Assembly: GCA_000320545.1 (NCBI GenBank)
Contig: ADNK01000503.1
Span: 1-64,000, forward strand
DNA length: 64,000 bases
Reading direction: 5' to 3'
Origin: Bigelowiella natans CCMP2755
Lineage: Eukaryota > Cercozoa > Chlorarachniophyceae
Positions within the stretch are counted from its first letter, which is position 1. Every line of letters begins with the position of its first letter. The position numbers were made by a program, and so were the translations under genes. Below the pieces are notes generated by a model, which did no database searches, was not told where the DNA came from, and saw nothing but the letters and a program-made list of their open reading frames with translations. Below, in pieces: positions 48,427 through 60,358 of this stretch.

Positions 48427-49207
48427 CTTGTCTGCTATAAAGGAAGTGGGCATTATGTCTAGGATAAGCATGTTGTTATTTCATAAAGATAATGTTGGAA
48501 TCCATGACAATAATATCGAATGCTTGCTACTACCTCTGCTGGTCGTTGGCGATTATCTTCTTCGCGCTGATCCTGGTAGTTGGATCCCATCAATGTATAC
48601 TTTCAAATATAACCAAAGCCTCGAGTCCAATGGATCCCATAGTTATTTGCATCTCTGACTGCAAATTATCTCGTTGTCTCACTCACCTGTTTGAAACACG
48701 AATGGATTGAGACGTAGATATACGACCTTCTCCACAGGGGCGTCGCTTGAGACATGGTTGTCACCCATGGACAAACACATAAGCCAAATCGAAATACCGT
48801 TCGAGTTTGCGATCAATATTCGCACTATTCCGATCATATAGGAAATCTAAGTGTGGATACAAAAGAAAGTGCACCTGCCACATGTCAGCGCGTGGACCGC
48901 CATTCCGGCGAGAGCCGTTGTCGTCGTTCTGGGTTTCAGTTCTCGCGTTTAGCCTTGTCGCAGATACTGAATTTGAATGCCTTTACGAAAAACGGCAAAC
49001 GAACAACAATTGGTTGTCGTATTAACCCAAATGGACGTTATTTCCTTAAGATTATACCCCCAAAAAAGTACATAATGGCAGATTTGCTTCAAAACCCGAT
49101 GACGACGATGATGATGATGATGATGAGGATGGCGAGGACGGAACCTTAGACGAAGTAAGGAGAGAAGTATTTAGAACGATTTTAAACTTTGGAACGCAGC
49201 TCTACAG
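48427..49207. other. Divergent spacer between C2H2 and tubulin genes
   Basis: No gene is firmly supported. A + frame at about 48885-49025 (MSARGPPFRREPLSSFWVSV) has a hydrophobic start but no partner exon. A frame at 49087-49155 reads poly-Asp followed by EDGEDGTLDE and a GTAAGG donor-like site, and could be an upstream or alternative exon. The motifs of the convergent spacers are not evident. Confidence 0.3.
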
Positions 49208-50981
49208 ATGAGGGAAGTTGTTACTATTTGTATTGGCCAAGCTGGCGGACAGGTTCGTGTGACTGCGTGTGTGGTAAACAGCTTTCAATGGCACATCCCC
49301 ACTTACTACTACTCTTTGTAGGTAGGGAAATCTTTCTGGGAGCTAGCTTGTCTCGAACATGGTGTTCAAAATGATGGAACACTGTTGGACGAAAAGTGTG
49401 CGGGTAGTATCGGGACATTGTATTCTGAGAGCAAGGAGGAGACTTGGGAGCCCCGGACCCTGTTTGTTGACCTTGACCCTGAGCCAATCGAAGCACTTCA
49501 AAAGTCAGCAGCCTCAATTCTAAATCCAGCCTCTCTCATCTCTGGGAAGAAGAGTGCAGGACACATTTTCTCAAGAGGCAGGTCTGAGAGTGTAAGGAAG
49601 GAGGTTCTCAACGTTGCACTTGACAGGATCAGGGCTCTGGTTGACCAATGCGAATGCCTGCAGGTTACCTAAGAGATAGCATGTTGTAAGTAATGATAAG
49701 TAATGAATGACAGAAATACTTCCAACCTTCTTTGTACGATCCATTGATGAAATCATTTGCACAGTCTTTCATAATTCTCAATTCGCTGGGAGGCGGGACA
49801 GGATCAGGTTTCGGATCCTTGTTGCTAGAAAGTCTGTCCAAAAATTATCGTAAACCAAAGACCGGGTTTCATATCTTTCCATCATGTGCTGAAAGCAGCA
49901 GCAACTTCTGCTCATCATCTCCCGAATTCTCCTCCTCCACTCTGGAATCGTACAACGCAATGTTGCACGCACATACCCTAACGGATCACACAGACACGTC
50001 AGTAGTCCTGGGCAATACTGCAATCTATGATATTTGTCGCAGTTCACTTGGTGTTACCCGGCCCGGTTATGGCAACTTTAATGAAATTATCGGCCAATTA
50101 ATTTCTGCCAGCACCCTTGGATCACGTTTCGATTCAGCCCTCTCTGTACAATCCTCCTATTTCCTCACTGCAGATGTGAGTCAGTAACGAACGATTATTG
50201 GTGGTTAGGTGGATATATCCGAGACCCAAACTGGCTTAGTACCCTATCCACGACTACACTTCTATCTTACTTCCTTTGCTCCAATCACCACAGATGTTGC
50301 ACTGCCTAAAGCAAAATTAAATGCTAAGGTTCTTAAATAAACCGTCAAAACAAAACCCTGAAATAATTTTGGTCAATCATTTCCATTCATCATGAAATTT
50401 AGGTCGGCGAATCAATATGTGATATTCCAACAAGAGTTTGCCAACTCGTCTCCGATTACGCTTTATATGAGGAGCCATCTGTACTCGATATTACAAAGGC
50501 AGCTTTTGAGGCAGGAGCGTCGCTGGTTAAATGTGATCCCAAGAATGGAATGTACATGTCGTGCTTCCTCATGTATCGTGGGGAAGTATCATCGAAAGAC
50601 GTAAATGAAGCTATCAAGCTGCAAAAAGTACGGGATGACATAAAGTTTGTTGACTGGTGCCCAACTGGCATGAAATGCGGGATAGCAGGCACACCAATGG
50701 TCGTAACATCTGATGGTACCATGGTGAAGACAAAGAAATCCGTCATGTCGTTAGTGAGTAGCACCGCTGTAAGGCACGTCTTTAGACGTCTTGCAGAGAT
50801 GTTCGATGTGATATTTAAGAAAAAGGCTTTCCTTCATTCATATTTGGCTGGCGATATTATGGAGGAAAATGAATTTATCGAGGCTCGAGAAAATATCGAA
50901 GATTTGATCCGCGATTACGAGGATTGCGAGCTAGATGATGATGCAGATGAAGATGAGGGAGGATTCTCTGATGATGGGTGA
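49208..50981 (+). CDS. Divergent alpha-tubulin-like protein
   Basis: Five exons: 49208-49252 ([15 protein letters not shown]), 49322-49663 ([36 protein letters not shown]), 49765-50145 ([20 protein letters not shown], the GTP-binding signature, then [20 protein letters not shown]), 50209-50328 ([20 protein letters not shown]) and 50403-50981. The last holds [20 protein letters not shown] and [13 protein letters not shown], which mark alpha- rather than beta-tubulin. The catalytic Glu of the alpha subunit (DISET) is kept. Divergence is strong: an acetylatable K40 loop is not recognisable, there is extra sequence after FPSC and around the M-loop region, and the tail ends [11 protein letters not shown] with no terminal Tyr. 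The length is about 470-480 codons, longer than usual. Probably a specialised paralogue (inference). Confidence 0.88.
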
Positions 50982-52129
50982 CATCGCAATTTGATGTCTA
51001 CTTTAGGAGTGTCAATTATAAAAATTTCCCAGGCTACGCTGCATAGATCATCAAATCAACAAAAGTGTATTACCTGCAAAATTCTTGAAGGTTGTTTTCA
51101 TAGAATTAGGTTGCCTCATAGCATACCACTGGAAATGAGTGCAGAATGATTACTAATAACATATGCACACGTACATGCTGTCACGCGATACATAGCCGTA
51201 CGATACGTGCACATATGCATTTGTGCTAGCTAGCTAGTACAGACAGAGCAGTCACGACATCACTACGCACACACACATGCAAAGTATGAAGTCACAGCTC
51301 ACTGCGCATGTCTCTATATGATGTAGCTATCTAGCTATATAGCTACGCGTGTCGACGACTTCGTCTATACGTCGCGCATGATCTGGCATGTGATGATGTA
51401 TCGTATTCTATATCATAGCTACTACATCGTAGTATCGTACGCACACCGCGCTAGCGCGGCGACCGTCTGCACATCTAGACATGCGACATAGCACAGCTGA
51501 ACAGGACTATGCGCAACGTAACAGCCACATTCAATATGTATATCATTACACAGCTAGAGAGCTAGACAGTCTAGCAGTGACGCTCTCGTTAGCTCGCTTG
51601 CGTCAATATCTCTAGATCTAGCTATTACGCATGCTAGAACATATAACATTAGCTTTTATATATAGTTCAGACGATGCATGTCTACAAAGTCTACGTGATA
51701 AAGCGATCTCTGCGCATCGCATGCGGCGCGCGCGTCTCTAGGTCTGCTAGTCTAACCAGCAGGTTTGACACGTTAGCAATGTGTCAATGCTAGAATGGGT
51801 CAATTCGAGAATTGTAGCTATATATTATCCCCTATACATGACTTTTATAGCTAGCATGCACATATATGGGTTGGAGCGCACACACACAGTCATATGGCTG
51901 CCAGGTATTATATCAGCCAAACTTGTCTGGTGAGATCAGAAAATGCATGCTAGAGGATTTATTAATAGGATCTCCTCAAGCCTAGCTGTCTGTCTGAGAA
52001 TAACGTCCTTCCTATCTCTAGTTTTACAGCATACTTTACGCCTTGGTACTCGAATCAAGAGTAAGCGATAAACTCTATGACGACGATAATACATTGATTA
52101 TTCATGATGACGCCTGCAATTCGACCCCT
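50982..52129. repeat. Convergent spacer F, CTAGC-rich
   Basis: No exon is seen. CTAGCTAGCTAG runs occur at about 51227-51240, ATCTAGCTATATAGCTA at 51329-51345, and many CTAGA/CATGC words follow to 51960. The GAGACGGATG core was not found here. Confidence 0.55.
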
Positions 52130-53799
52130 TTAGTCCATAATCTTCTGTTGGATATATACTGTGGCTTGTCCCCTGACAAATATAGCAATATGAACTACCG
52201 AACTTAGAGTGGTAACCTATTAACAGTACTAACCAGCTCATATTGTGCCTTTCGCTCTCTAAGACCTTCCAAGCTGTGGAGGGGAGTTCTTTTGTAAATG
52301 TGATGAAGAATGAGCCTTTCTTCATTTTTTGAGCAGCCTGTGCTAACTGTATGGAATAACGAACACATAGAAATCATCAACATATAAAAATTGATTGCGT
52401 TACATTAAGTACCTGTTGCATCAATTTAGAATCAAAACATGTAGAGTTTGCAAAGCAGAGGTCTGCGTCTGAAAAATCGTAGGCAATTGCGTCTCCGCAG
52501 ATAAACTTAATATCTGTTTTCTGCTTTGCTTCAGATAGTTGAGGGCGAATGGCCTGAAAATCAACAGTCATGCAGATATCACTACCTACACACTACCAGG
52601 AATCAAGAAAAGATAAGCACAGTTGTGAGTGTCTTTCTCGTCCTACCTTGTTCCATCTCTCCAATAAAGAGACAGAGATTTTGTGGAGACCTTAGAGGTG
52701 ACGAGGGAAGATTTCAATTTTGATGCTGCTGATGCTTCTCAAAATAAACCATCCAGAATATTTAAATTTATTCATGCTGACAATACTCCTAATGCTCTCA
52801 TTTACCCTCGAGAATCTCGACTCCGTAAGCTTTGTCGAAATCATGGAGGAGCGCAGCTGCAAAAGTAGGTTTTCCAGTTCCTTCATGAAAAAAAGGGGAG
52901 ATTAATAAATTGCGGGAAATTCCGGGTAATGAAGTGGACTGGGTTATGTTCAGACCTGATCCAATGTCATAGTAGATTCCACCAGGTTGTTGAAGTCCTC
53001 CGTACCACTTCTTTATCTTCTCTATGGTCACTGCATAGGGGTCGAATCGTATTTCCCCATATACTAACGTTGATGCACTCATTTCCTTTTCGTCACGTTC
53101 CTTCGAAGAAGCCTTTTTACCCATAGACACTGTGATACAATGCACACAAATATGACAAAAGAGTCTTATTATGCGACAGTTCGCTGCATTTTTACTGTAA
53201 TGCAGCCTTGTGAGAAATAGCTCTTTCGAAGTTTAGTTACATTTATGGAATACCTGGAGTCTCCAACACAAGCTCATCCCAAATCTTCATCTGTGTCGCA
53301 ACTGTTACATCATTTGTCTCACAAAAGAGTATTCATTTCGTGCAGGGGAAAAAGAGTTCTTACTGTATTTTTGGTCTAAAGGCTTGCGACCCTCCAGTTT
53401 TACATTCATCATCTTTACTTCTAGGTCCTTCACAACACTGCGAAATATCCCATTTTTTATCACAAGATCAAAAACAACTTTGAAAGCACAAGAAACCTCA
53501 TGGTTTTGTAGCAGATGAGCCTCTTGAAGGATTTCTGATATGTAGACCGTGACTAGGTATTTACAATTTTAAATAGGAACCAGACTCCGACCGCACAGTC
53601 TTCTATGTGTAGATAGGGGTCGCTGGATGGGGAGAGCGGTGCCGCGATGTTTCCTTCCCTGAGGGCTGTTGTCTCCTTTTGCTTTGCTTGTTTTATGGTG
53701 TGAGAGGATTACTTTTTTGGAAAGTTTTACAAAGTAGTCCTTTGTTTGCGATCTACGACAATGGATCTTTGAAGTCGTATCATCTTGAATAGCCGCCAT
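52130..53799 (-). CDS. DOT1-like class I SAM-dependent methyltransferase
   Basis: ATG 53797-53799 starts a basic, Lys/Arg-rich exon (MAAIQDDTTSKIHCRRSQTK). Next come HLLQNHEVSCAFKVVFDLVI, VVKDLEVKMMNVKLEGRKPL, VATQMKIWDELVLETPG, and an exon with STLVYGEIRFDPYAVTIEKI. SAM motif I is split by an intron and reads YYDIGSGTGKPTFAAALLHD, followed by KAYGVEILEG (acidic loop), then FICGDAIAYDFSDADLCFAN with ANSTCFDSKL as motif IV. The C-terminus has MKKGSFFITFTKELPSTAWK and TVYIQQKIMD, stop 52130-52132. GEI/DIGSGTGKP/ANSTCF resembles the DOT1 H3K79 methyltransferase fold, where the motif IV Asn is conserved. Whether the substrate is histone H3 cannot be told. The basic N-terminus would suit nucleosome binding (inference). 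Confidence 0.8.
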
Positions 53800-54117
53800 G
53801 TTCCGTATGAGTGGATTCGTGACTTGAAAGCTTGCAGTCCAATATTCGTCTCCTCGAAAGTGTTTGCATGTGAGAATTAAAGAAGTAATTCAATGTACGA
53901 CAAAGAATTCTTCCCATAATGTGACATAATCGTGCTGGCTGCATCAACTGAACACACCGAGAAACCTCGTGGAGATCAGACAGCCATTCCAATTTCTATC
54001 TACGACACGATATTGCAGCAAGTATTGTGATCAAATGGCTTCTATATTTGTTCGGATATCGAGCCAATTTGGTCGTCGGCTCGGTCGGTTAGAGATGGGT
54101 GCTGGCTCCGCCTGATT

Positions 54118-54312
54118 GTGCTGGATCGAGACCCTCCTCACGGAGTTTGTGCGTGGCCGATAGAAGATAGGCTCGACATGTTCGAAGCGCAGATTACCGG
54201 ACCACAAGATAGCCCCTATGCAAAAGGAACGTTCAAGCTGAGACTTGAGGTTCCAGATCGATATCCATTCGAGCGGCCAAAGCTAAAATCCGTCACTCCA
54301 GCTGAACGGCAG
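54118..54312 (+). CDS. Ubiquitin-conjugating (E2) N-terminal half, catalytic half not found
   Basis: The frame reads LDRDPPHGVCAWPIEDRLDM, FEAQITGPQDSPYAKGTFKL and RLEVPDRYPFERPKLKSVTP up to a GTGAGA donor at 54313. This is the first ~65 residues of the UBC fold, closest to UBE2T-type by eye (YPFERPKLKSVTP). The expected next block, with a HPN motif and the active-site Cys (GRICLD-like), is absent. The nearest candidate in the next open piece reads TSTGRYVPAKLP, with no Cys in frame. The start is unclear: a likely ATG is at about 54034, needing a short intron. It may be a pseudo-E2/UEV-like domain, a broken gene, or the 5' part of the NSUN4-like gene that follows without a gap. Confidence 0.55.
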
Positions 54313-54559
54313 GTGAGAGGGGCACCAACGTTCCTTACAGCTTCCTTTCTCCTCTTCTTCACCAGAATTTGGGAGAATACTTCTACTGGTCGGTATGTAC
54401 CAGCAAAACTCCCACGTTTCGAGTTCGGTAAAAGCTACCTTGGTTTCCAGAAGTGGACGACAACTTGCAGCAATCGAGAGACCCTGACAAACTCACGAAG
54501 ATCCATGCGAAATCCCATTCTGGAAACCCATTCTCTGGACAGAAAATTAGATAGGAATT

Positions 54560-56710
54560 ACTATAGGTTGGGAAAGTATCGAAAGGCCAGTGAGGGAATG
54601 CAAGGTGGGGGTGAGACGCCTCATCTTCCTTTTGACGGCAACAGTGGTCCTAACGGAACTATCTCCGGCGGAAATAGTGAGGTTAACGGTGGAAATGAAG
54701 AAGTAAATGATATGGAAGCGCAATCCGAAAAACGTTTTGAAGAAATGAAGGAGCTCCTGGGTGCGAGGTTCGTCGAATACTTCGAAAAGGTTAAACTTTT
54801 TGCAAACGTTTAATAAAATGCCGGCTGAGTTGTACCACGTACTTAGGAGTACGGAAAGCATAGAACAGTCTCAATACTGGACGCAATGTCCAAGGTATCA
54901 CATTTTTGACAGTACGAAGTATCACAGCTAATCCTCAATGTTTGCAGAATGTACAACACGTCGCTTTGATTAATACTTTTCATTCTGAAAGTGCTCCAAA
55001 TATCCCGTCCTACAAGTAAGACTTATTAGCGCTAATGAAAGGGAAAGGGAGAAAGGGGAGAGTAAGGAATGAGGAAGTGAGACTGAGATCACGAGGGGAA
55101 TCATGAAGGCTAAAACGGCACATTTATGAATGATCCTTTGTATTCACAGTGTCACAGTCAATCTCTGCCAAAGTTCGCCAATTACTGTATACTCGCGCAA
55201 TACTACAAAATATGGTGGTGCTATTTATTGTGATATTGTGATATGAAAGTTGGGTGGTTGATAGATTATATTACAGAAAGCGAGTCGAGGTATCATGCTC
55301 CACCAGAAGAGGATCTTGATACGGGATTGCTCCCGTAAGCTCATTATTACGACAATTTCCCCACACCGACCGATACTGTATGGGTAGGTACTACTGGCTC
55401 GATAAAGCATCGTTGATGCCACCACTTACGCTCGCACCACAAAATGGTACATCGAGAAAATGAAACTTGTGGATGATAATAATCATAATACTGATTCCGT
55501 AACCACTACATGTAGCACATCGAGTGCTGGACATGTGTTCTGCACCTGGAGGTAAAACAGTAAATGCGCCTGCTGTGTTGTGTTGCATTAAGATTGGTGC
55601 CGCAGGTAAATCTCTAGTCTTATCGCTGCTTCTCTTTAACTCTACTGACGACGCTAAGGATTCAAACGCCATTCAACTTGTAGGAACATATCATGGTGTA
55701 TAGCTCATTTCTGACGCAAAGAACTTTTGATAGATATGCAATGAGAAATCGCAGCCCCGCCAAGCACGGTTGAACAGGGTCCTTTGGAAATATCTGCCAG
55801 AGCACATCATCACTCGCGTGCGTGTAACTGGCAGGGATGCAACGCGCTGGTCTGAACTTTCTACTAGTGTACCAAGTTCATGCAATGGATAAGATGAATT
55901 AATGTGTTTTGAAGGCACGAGACCAGTGTCTACGACCGTATCCTAGTGGATGTACCGTGTTCATCCGAAAGGTAAGAGTCCTTTTCATCCAGCACCATAC
56001 AATTTCGCATTGTTTCAAACGTAATGTGATACAATAAAGGCATCTTGTACATGAAGCTCTTAAGAGCAACTCAAACATCGATCCCAAGCAATGGTCTCCG
56101 TCGAGGTTATACTCTATCTTTACAGGGAATATTCAATTCGCTCTTAAGTTCAAGTGTAATGTTTAAAAGGTGCAAGAGGTATGCATCAATTCAAGTAGCT
56201 TTACTTCGCTCAGCTATAATGGCAGCGAAGACTGGGGCCCTGATTGTCTACAGGTAGCTTCTATCATTGCAATGATAGGGCTATCTCAGATGACCTTGCT
56301 TTGAATATGTTGCAGCACCTGCAGTATAGCTTCTGTGGAAAACGAAAAAGTATCTTATCATTTTACAATCGCTTAAGATCGAACCTAAAGGACTTGATGC
56401 AGGTGATTCGCCGAGTACTGAAGAAGGTCGGGTCACAAATTAAGGTAAAACAAAATCAGGCTTTAATGATTTCTAGCAGGTTTGATGATTTCTCATAGAG
56501 CAGCGTAACGTTTTTAATTCAAAGGTCGAAAAGGTGAGCGGATTTGTGAGTGAAGAACAGCTTAAAACTATGAAAGCGGAATATAGAGATCCAGGGTTGA
56601 AACCTTACTATTGCAACAATTACTCATTCAGCAAAATAAGGAAAGAAACGAAGTGCAATTTAAAAGGAATAGCATATAAAAGTGAAGCAATTATGAAAAA
56701 GCAGAAATAA
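54560..56710 (+). CDS. NSUN4: NSUN4-like RNA m5C methyltransferase
   Basis: The enzyme family transfers a methyl group to cytosine-5 of rRNA (NSUN4 acts in the mitochondrial small ribosomal subunit). Pieces in order: LGARFVEYFEK (to 54789), YGKHRTVSILDAMSKNVQHV (from 54850), SRYHAPPEEDLDTGLLP, YYWLDKASLMPPLTLAPQNG, HRVLDMCSAPGG (SAM motif I, ~55510-55548), GKSLVLSLLLFNSTDDAKDS, QARLNRVLWKYLPEHIITRV, TSVYDRILVDVPCSSERH (motif IV, with the Pro-Cys), RYASIQVALLRSAIMAAKTG, ALIVYSTCSIASVENEK (motif VI with the nucleophile Cys) and the C-terminus, stop 56708-56710. Both catalytic cysteines are present, so the enzyme looks active. Introns are short, about 40-110 bp. The 5' limit is not resolved and may join the E2-like exon upstream. 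Confidence 0.85.
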
Positions 56711-57653
56711 AAAATTATGAAAATAATGATTTTTGGCACATCTACAATTAAAAGGTGGATTTTATTGCCTGACCGGGCTAAATGTGGACCTATTTACTGG
56801 GTAAAGGATTCATGACGACAAATTCGTCAATATCTACGACTTAACTACTACGTTGTGTGTGTTATTCTTAGCTTTTTCTAAGAATGTATGGTTACAAATA
56901 ATTAATTCATATTATCAGGTGGCCCTGCGAAAATGTTGATTGCTTGCAGTAGTACACATAAGTTTAACTAATCCTGAGGGAAATCACAGTAGAAATGGCT
57001 TATCTCAATGCCTTCGACAGCGAAGCGATATGTGTGAGTGTAATCTAGATATGCGTGACTGGGGTGGACGATGGGATATAAAGTCATGACAATTTTTTTA
57101 AGAAGGGATAAAATACCTGATACAAATCTAGCATGTACATCTTTCACTACCATTCTAGCATTGAACAAATTTAATTTAATTCATACATCCGTCTTACATT
57201 TTTCACTACACATCTATACATGTGCAGCACGCACCGACATATAGCGAAAACCGCTAGACCGACCGCGTAGCAAGTAGCGCCACCGTATTATTATATAGTT
57301 ATCGTCGTGGGCGTGCAGACACATGCATGTACGCATCGCGAGCTTCACGCACACATTTATTACGCCTATGTACACCTATGCAAGCCTACAAGGAAATGTA
57401 TGGGTCCTTAATAGCTACATGCTAGCATGCTAATGAGTTAGGTGTCGCCCGCGTGCCGAAATGCATCAACCCAGCGTTGTGGTCACTGTTTTTGCGCTCA
57501 AAATGGTTACGAAACATGAACAAGCTAGTTCTGTAGGCAAATGTTTTTTAACCAAGTGAATGTCGTAAACTAGTAAAGTCAGTATAAATCACACTGAATT
57601 CGGGCAATTAAACATATTCAACGTATTGTTAAAGGAATATGTATTGAATCTCC
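56711..57653. repeat. Convergent spacer G with repeat core
   Basis: No exon is supported. CATCCGTCTT lies at 57186-57195, preceded by ATTTAATTTAATTCATA as in other copies of the dispersed repeat. GCTAGCATGC is at 57421-57430. Confidence 0.6.
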
Positions 57654-59363
57654 CTACTCATCATCATCATCTTCCTCAGCTTCTTGCAGCCAGGTTACAA
57701 ATGGCTTCGCCGCCTTACGAACCTACCACATGAACAATATCAGAATATTATAATTTCTCGCATTAGTCTCCAGGAGAACCTCAATTGCTGTGTCGCGGGC
57801 TATAAGACTGGTTTCTAAAGGGGATTCAGCCCATTTCTGAGGAGTTGTAAAGATGTGTTACAAGTTGTTCTTTCAGCTTAATGATTGCTAAACTTACAAT
57901 GATATGTTCCTCCTCCAGGACATCTTCGTCGTATAATTTTTGCAGAATGATAGGAGTGCGAGGTAAAAGTTTCTTCTCGACAACTCCAACGAGCTCTTCG
58001 ATGCACAACAACATCAAATTTCCGGATTGCTCATTCGTTACAACCTGTTGAGGCGAATCGAATATCAGTACCATGAGGCAATATTCTAAATTCAAAGTAC
58101 CTGGCTATACATCTTCGCGTTCTTGACAAATTGATCAGGGACAGATTTTGGATCTGTCACCTCAATGGTAGACTCCAACAAGACCTTAAACTTCTCAGTT
58201 TCACTGAATCTAATTTTTCGAAGGGAAGCCGATTACAAAAATTGACATGGGTAGCATGGATAAATAAATCAATACCCTCGTGCGACTTGCAATCGTTTGA
58301 GCTCAGCTAGAATCCCACTAATGGTAGGTTCCTTTCTCTTCACATAATCACGAAGCACCAATACGGGAGAATCCTTCGATGATACTTTGCTCACGCTCTC
58401 TCTTCCTGCCATCATCTGAGAAAAGCATGTAAAAGCTGTGGATCAGTTGCGAATTCCATTATCGTTGAATCATAAATTGTTGAAATTTTCCACCGATGAT
58501 GTTTGATTTTAGATTTTGACCACAAGCAATATTAGATTTTTTGTCTAAGCTGCTAAACAGTATATATTACTACGCACTACTTTCTTAAACTCAGCCTTTT
58601 TCCGCTCCTCTACTGCCGCTTGAGAAGTATCAGTGAACCACTCAACGCTTTCCTCTTCCTGATTACTAGCTTTATTTGATTCTCTTTTGTTGGCGGTAGA
58701 CTTTTGGTTCCTTCTCAGCTGGCGGTCTTTCTTCGAACCTTTTCCCTTCTTTCCCTTCTGGGCCGCTCGCTGTTTGAGGATGTAGGTAAGCAGTTTGTGG
58801 CTTGTGTTTATAGTTCCATTGTGTCCACACGCAGCACAATCTATTTTGATTCCATCTCTTTTTATGTTCCACTTTATCTCCGGGAGTCTACATACGTGTT
58901 GTAGTGAGTTTGACACGCATTATCACCAATAAATTATATTCTGAAGGTCAAGAAGAGCTAAATTATCATGTACTAAGCATCAAAACAAATATCAAATACC
59001 CGCATCGAGGACACAATATGAAAAGCTGGATATATTTTGTGAGTATTTTCTGCAAATCCGGAGCGTTGTGGGCGCCGTTGACGCTAGCACGCTCTGTCTT
59101 GGAGTCATACTTGGACTGAGCACCAAGTTCAATTCCGAAGAATTTCGTTGTATCTGACAATATAACCACATGTTCATCCCAGGGAACAATCGATTTATTC
59201 TTAGTGTCGTACATGCTGGAGGACAGTTGAGGGCCTTGGCCACATCTGACATGTTAGTCACAATCGTTCGAATCCCGTTTCCACGGCCCTCGATCTTGGC
59301 ATGCAGTTTGGGCATTTTATAACGGTACGAAACATCCGATTCGTCTCCACCAATGTTTAACAT
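57654..59363 (-). CDS. EIF5: Translation initiation factor eIF5
   Basis: eIF5 is the GTPase-activating protein for eIF2 in the scanning pre-initiation complex. ATG 59361-59363 gives MLNIGGDESDVSYRYKMPKL and HAKIEGRGNGIRTIVTNMSD, including the N-terminal Arg needed for GAP activity in the family. Then come KFFGIELGAQSKYDSKTERA, LQKILTKYIQLFILCPRCG, and CAACGHNG...TSHKLLTYIL, completing the C2-C2 zinc ribbon. A Lys-rich linker (GKKGKGSKKDRQLRRNQKST) follows. The C-terminal W2/HEAT domain contains VVTNEQSGNLMLLCIEELVG, LLPRTPIILQKLYDEDVLEE and the aromatic/acidic end AAKPFVTWLQEAEEDDDDE, stop 57654-57656. About eight exons. Domain order and length agree with the family. Confidence 0.95.
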
Positions 59364-59393
59364 GATGACTCGTGCTTCTTTCTGTGCTTTGTT

Positions 59394-59918
59394 TCAAGGG
59401 GGTGAGAAGTAATTGCGGGAGAAAGGAACCTTAAGCTTAAATTGTTCTATTGCGACATCATATGATAATAGTCGCATATATAAAATATCATGGTATGCTG
59501 TAATAAGAGCCGGAATATGCGGGTTACGGCGAAAAGCAAATTTCAGTCCAAAAGATATGTCAATGTGATATTTGAAGAATGCTTGTACGACTAGTTTCCG
59601 TATTTTTGGCATATATGAGTAGTCGTATAAAAAATTAATATTTCTTCTCAGTATCTGCGCTACATCCTTGTATGAAAGATTTTGCTTGTTTTCTTCAGTC
59701 CCGGTAGTAATGCGATTTGATTGGGATGCATGGGAACTCGCCGCATGAACAGCCGACGGGAGCAATTTTCGAAATACTCTGATACCCAGGGAATTTCTTC
59801 CTGACGACAACAATGTAATAGCGTGGATTGTGAACCAAACGCAGCTGATCGTGATTACAACGCCGAGCGAACACAGATCCTTCCCCCCCTTGTCCTTCGA
59901 AAGACACAGGTGAATCAA
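59394..59918 (-). CDS. Unrecognised open frame upstream of eIF5, one predicted membrane segment
   Basis: An uninterrupted minus-strand frame of about 174 codons ends some 30 bp before the eIF5 start. It begins without a certain ATG, so an upstream exon is likely. A hydrophobic stretch, LGVVITISCVWFTIHAITLL, lies near its start. The second half reads MPKIRKLVVQAFFKYHIDIS and AFRRNPHIPALITAYHDILY, protein-like with normal composition. No family is recognised. The closeness to eIF5 suggests either a compact tandem arrangement or an overlap with the eIF5 promoter and 5' UTR. Confidence 0.4.
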   Translation of the reverse strand: MIHLCLSKDKGGKDLCSLGVVITISCVWFTIHAITLLSSGRNSLGIRVFRKLLPSAVHAASSHASQSNRITTGTEENKQNLSYKDVAQILRRNINFLYDYSYMPKIRKLVVQAFFKYHIDISFGLKFAFRRNPHIPALITAYHDILYMRLLSYDVAIEQFKLKVPFSRNYFSPP

Positions 59919-60358
59919 TGGTGAACTTGTAGATGTGAATGTGATTCCATTGAGGATGATTAGCAGGGGGATGTGGGGAGGGGTTAGGAGTAGAGCAGAT
60001 AGCCTAGACCCAGGGTTCCGAACAGTGCACGCGTTTTAAACGAATTGCGAAACAAAGTCGAATTGATGGAAGATAATATTCTTGAATGAACTTATCTAAT
60101 TCCCGACTTAATTCCCACCACAAATGGGGATGAGGTGTCGTCTATACAGCCTACTACGACTAATACTACTCTACTACATGTAACACACATTGTTTGCTGC
60201 CATGTCGTTAGTATGTGCCACTTTAAAACGATTCGAACTACCCTATTTACGAGAGACGAATAGCAAAAGATTTTCAGGATTTGAAGATTTAAACCCACCA
60301 CCATTGAAATTGCTACAATCCGATTAGGACCCTCACTCCCGCGGGAATAGAACCAGGA
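59919..60358. other. Divergent spacer, no feature seen
   Basis: The spacer lies between the unknown frame and the SBDS-domain gene. No exon or repeat stands out. Confidence 0.4.
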
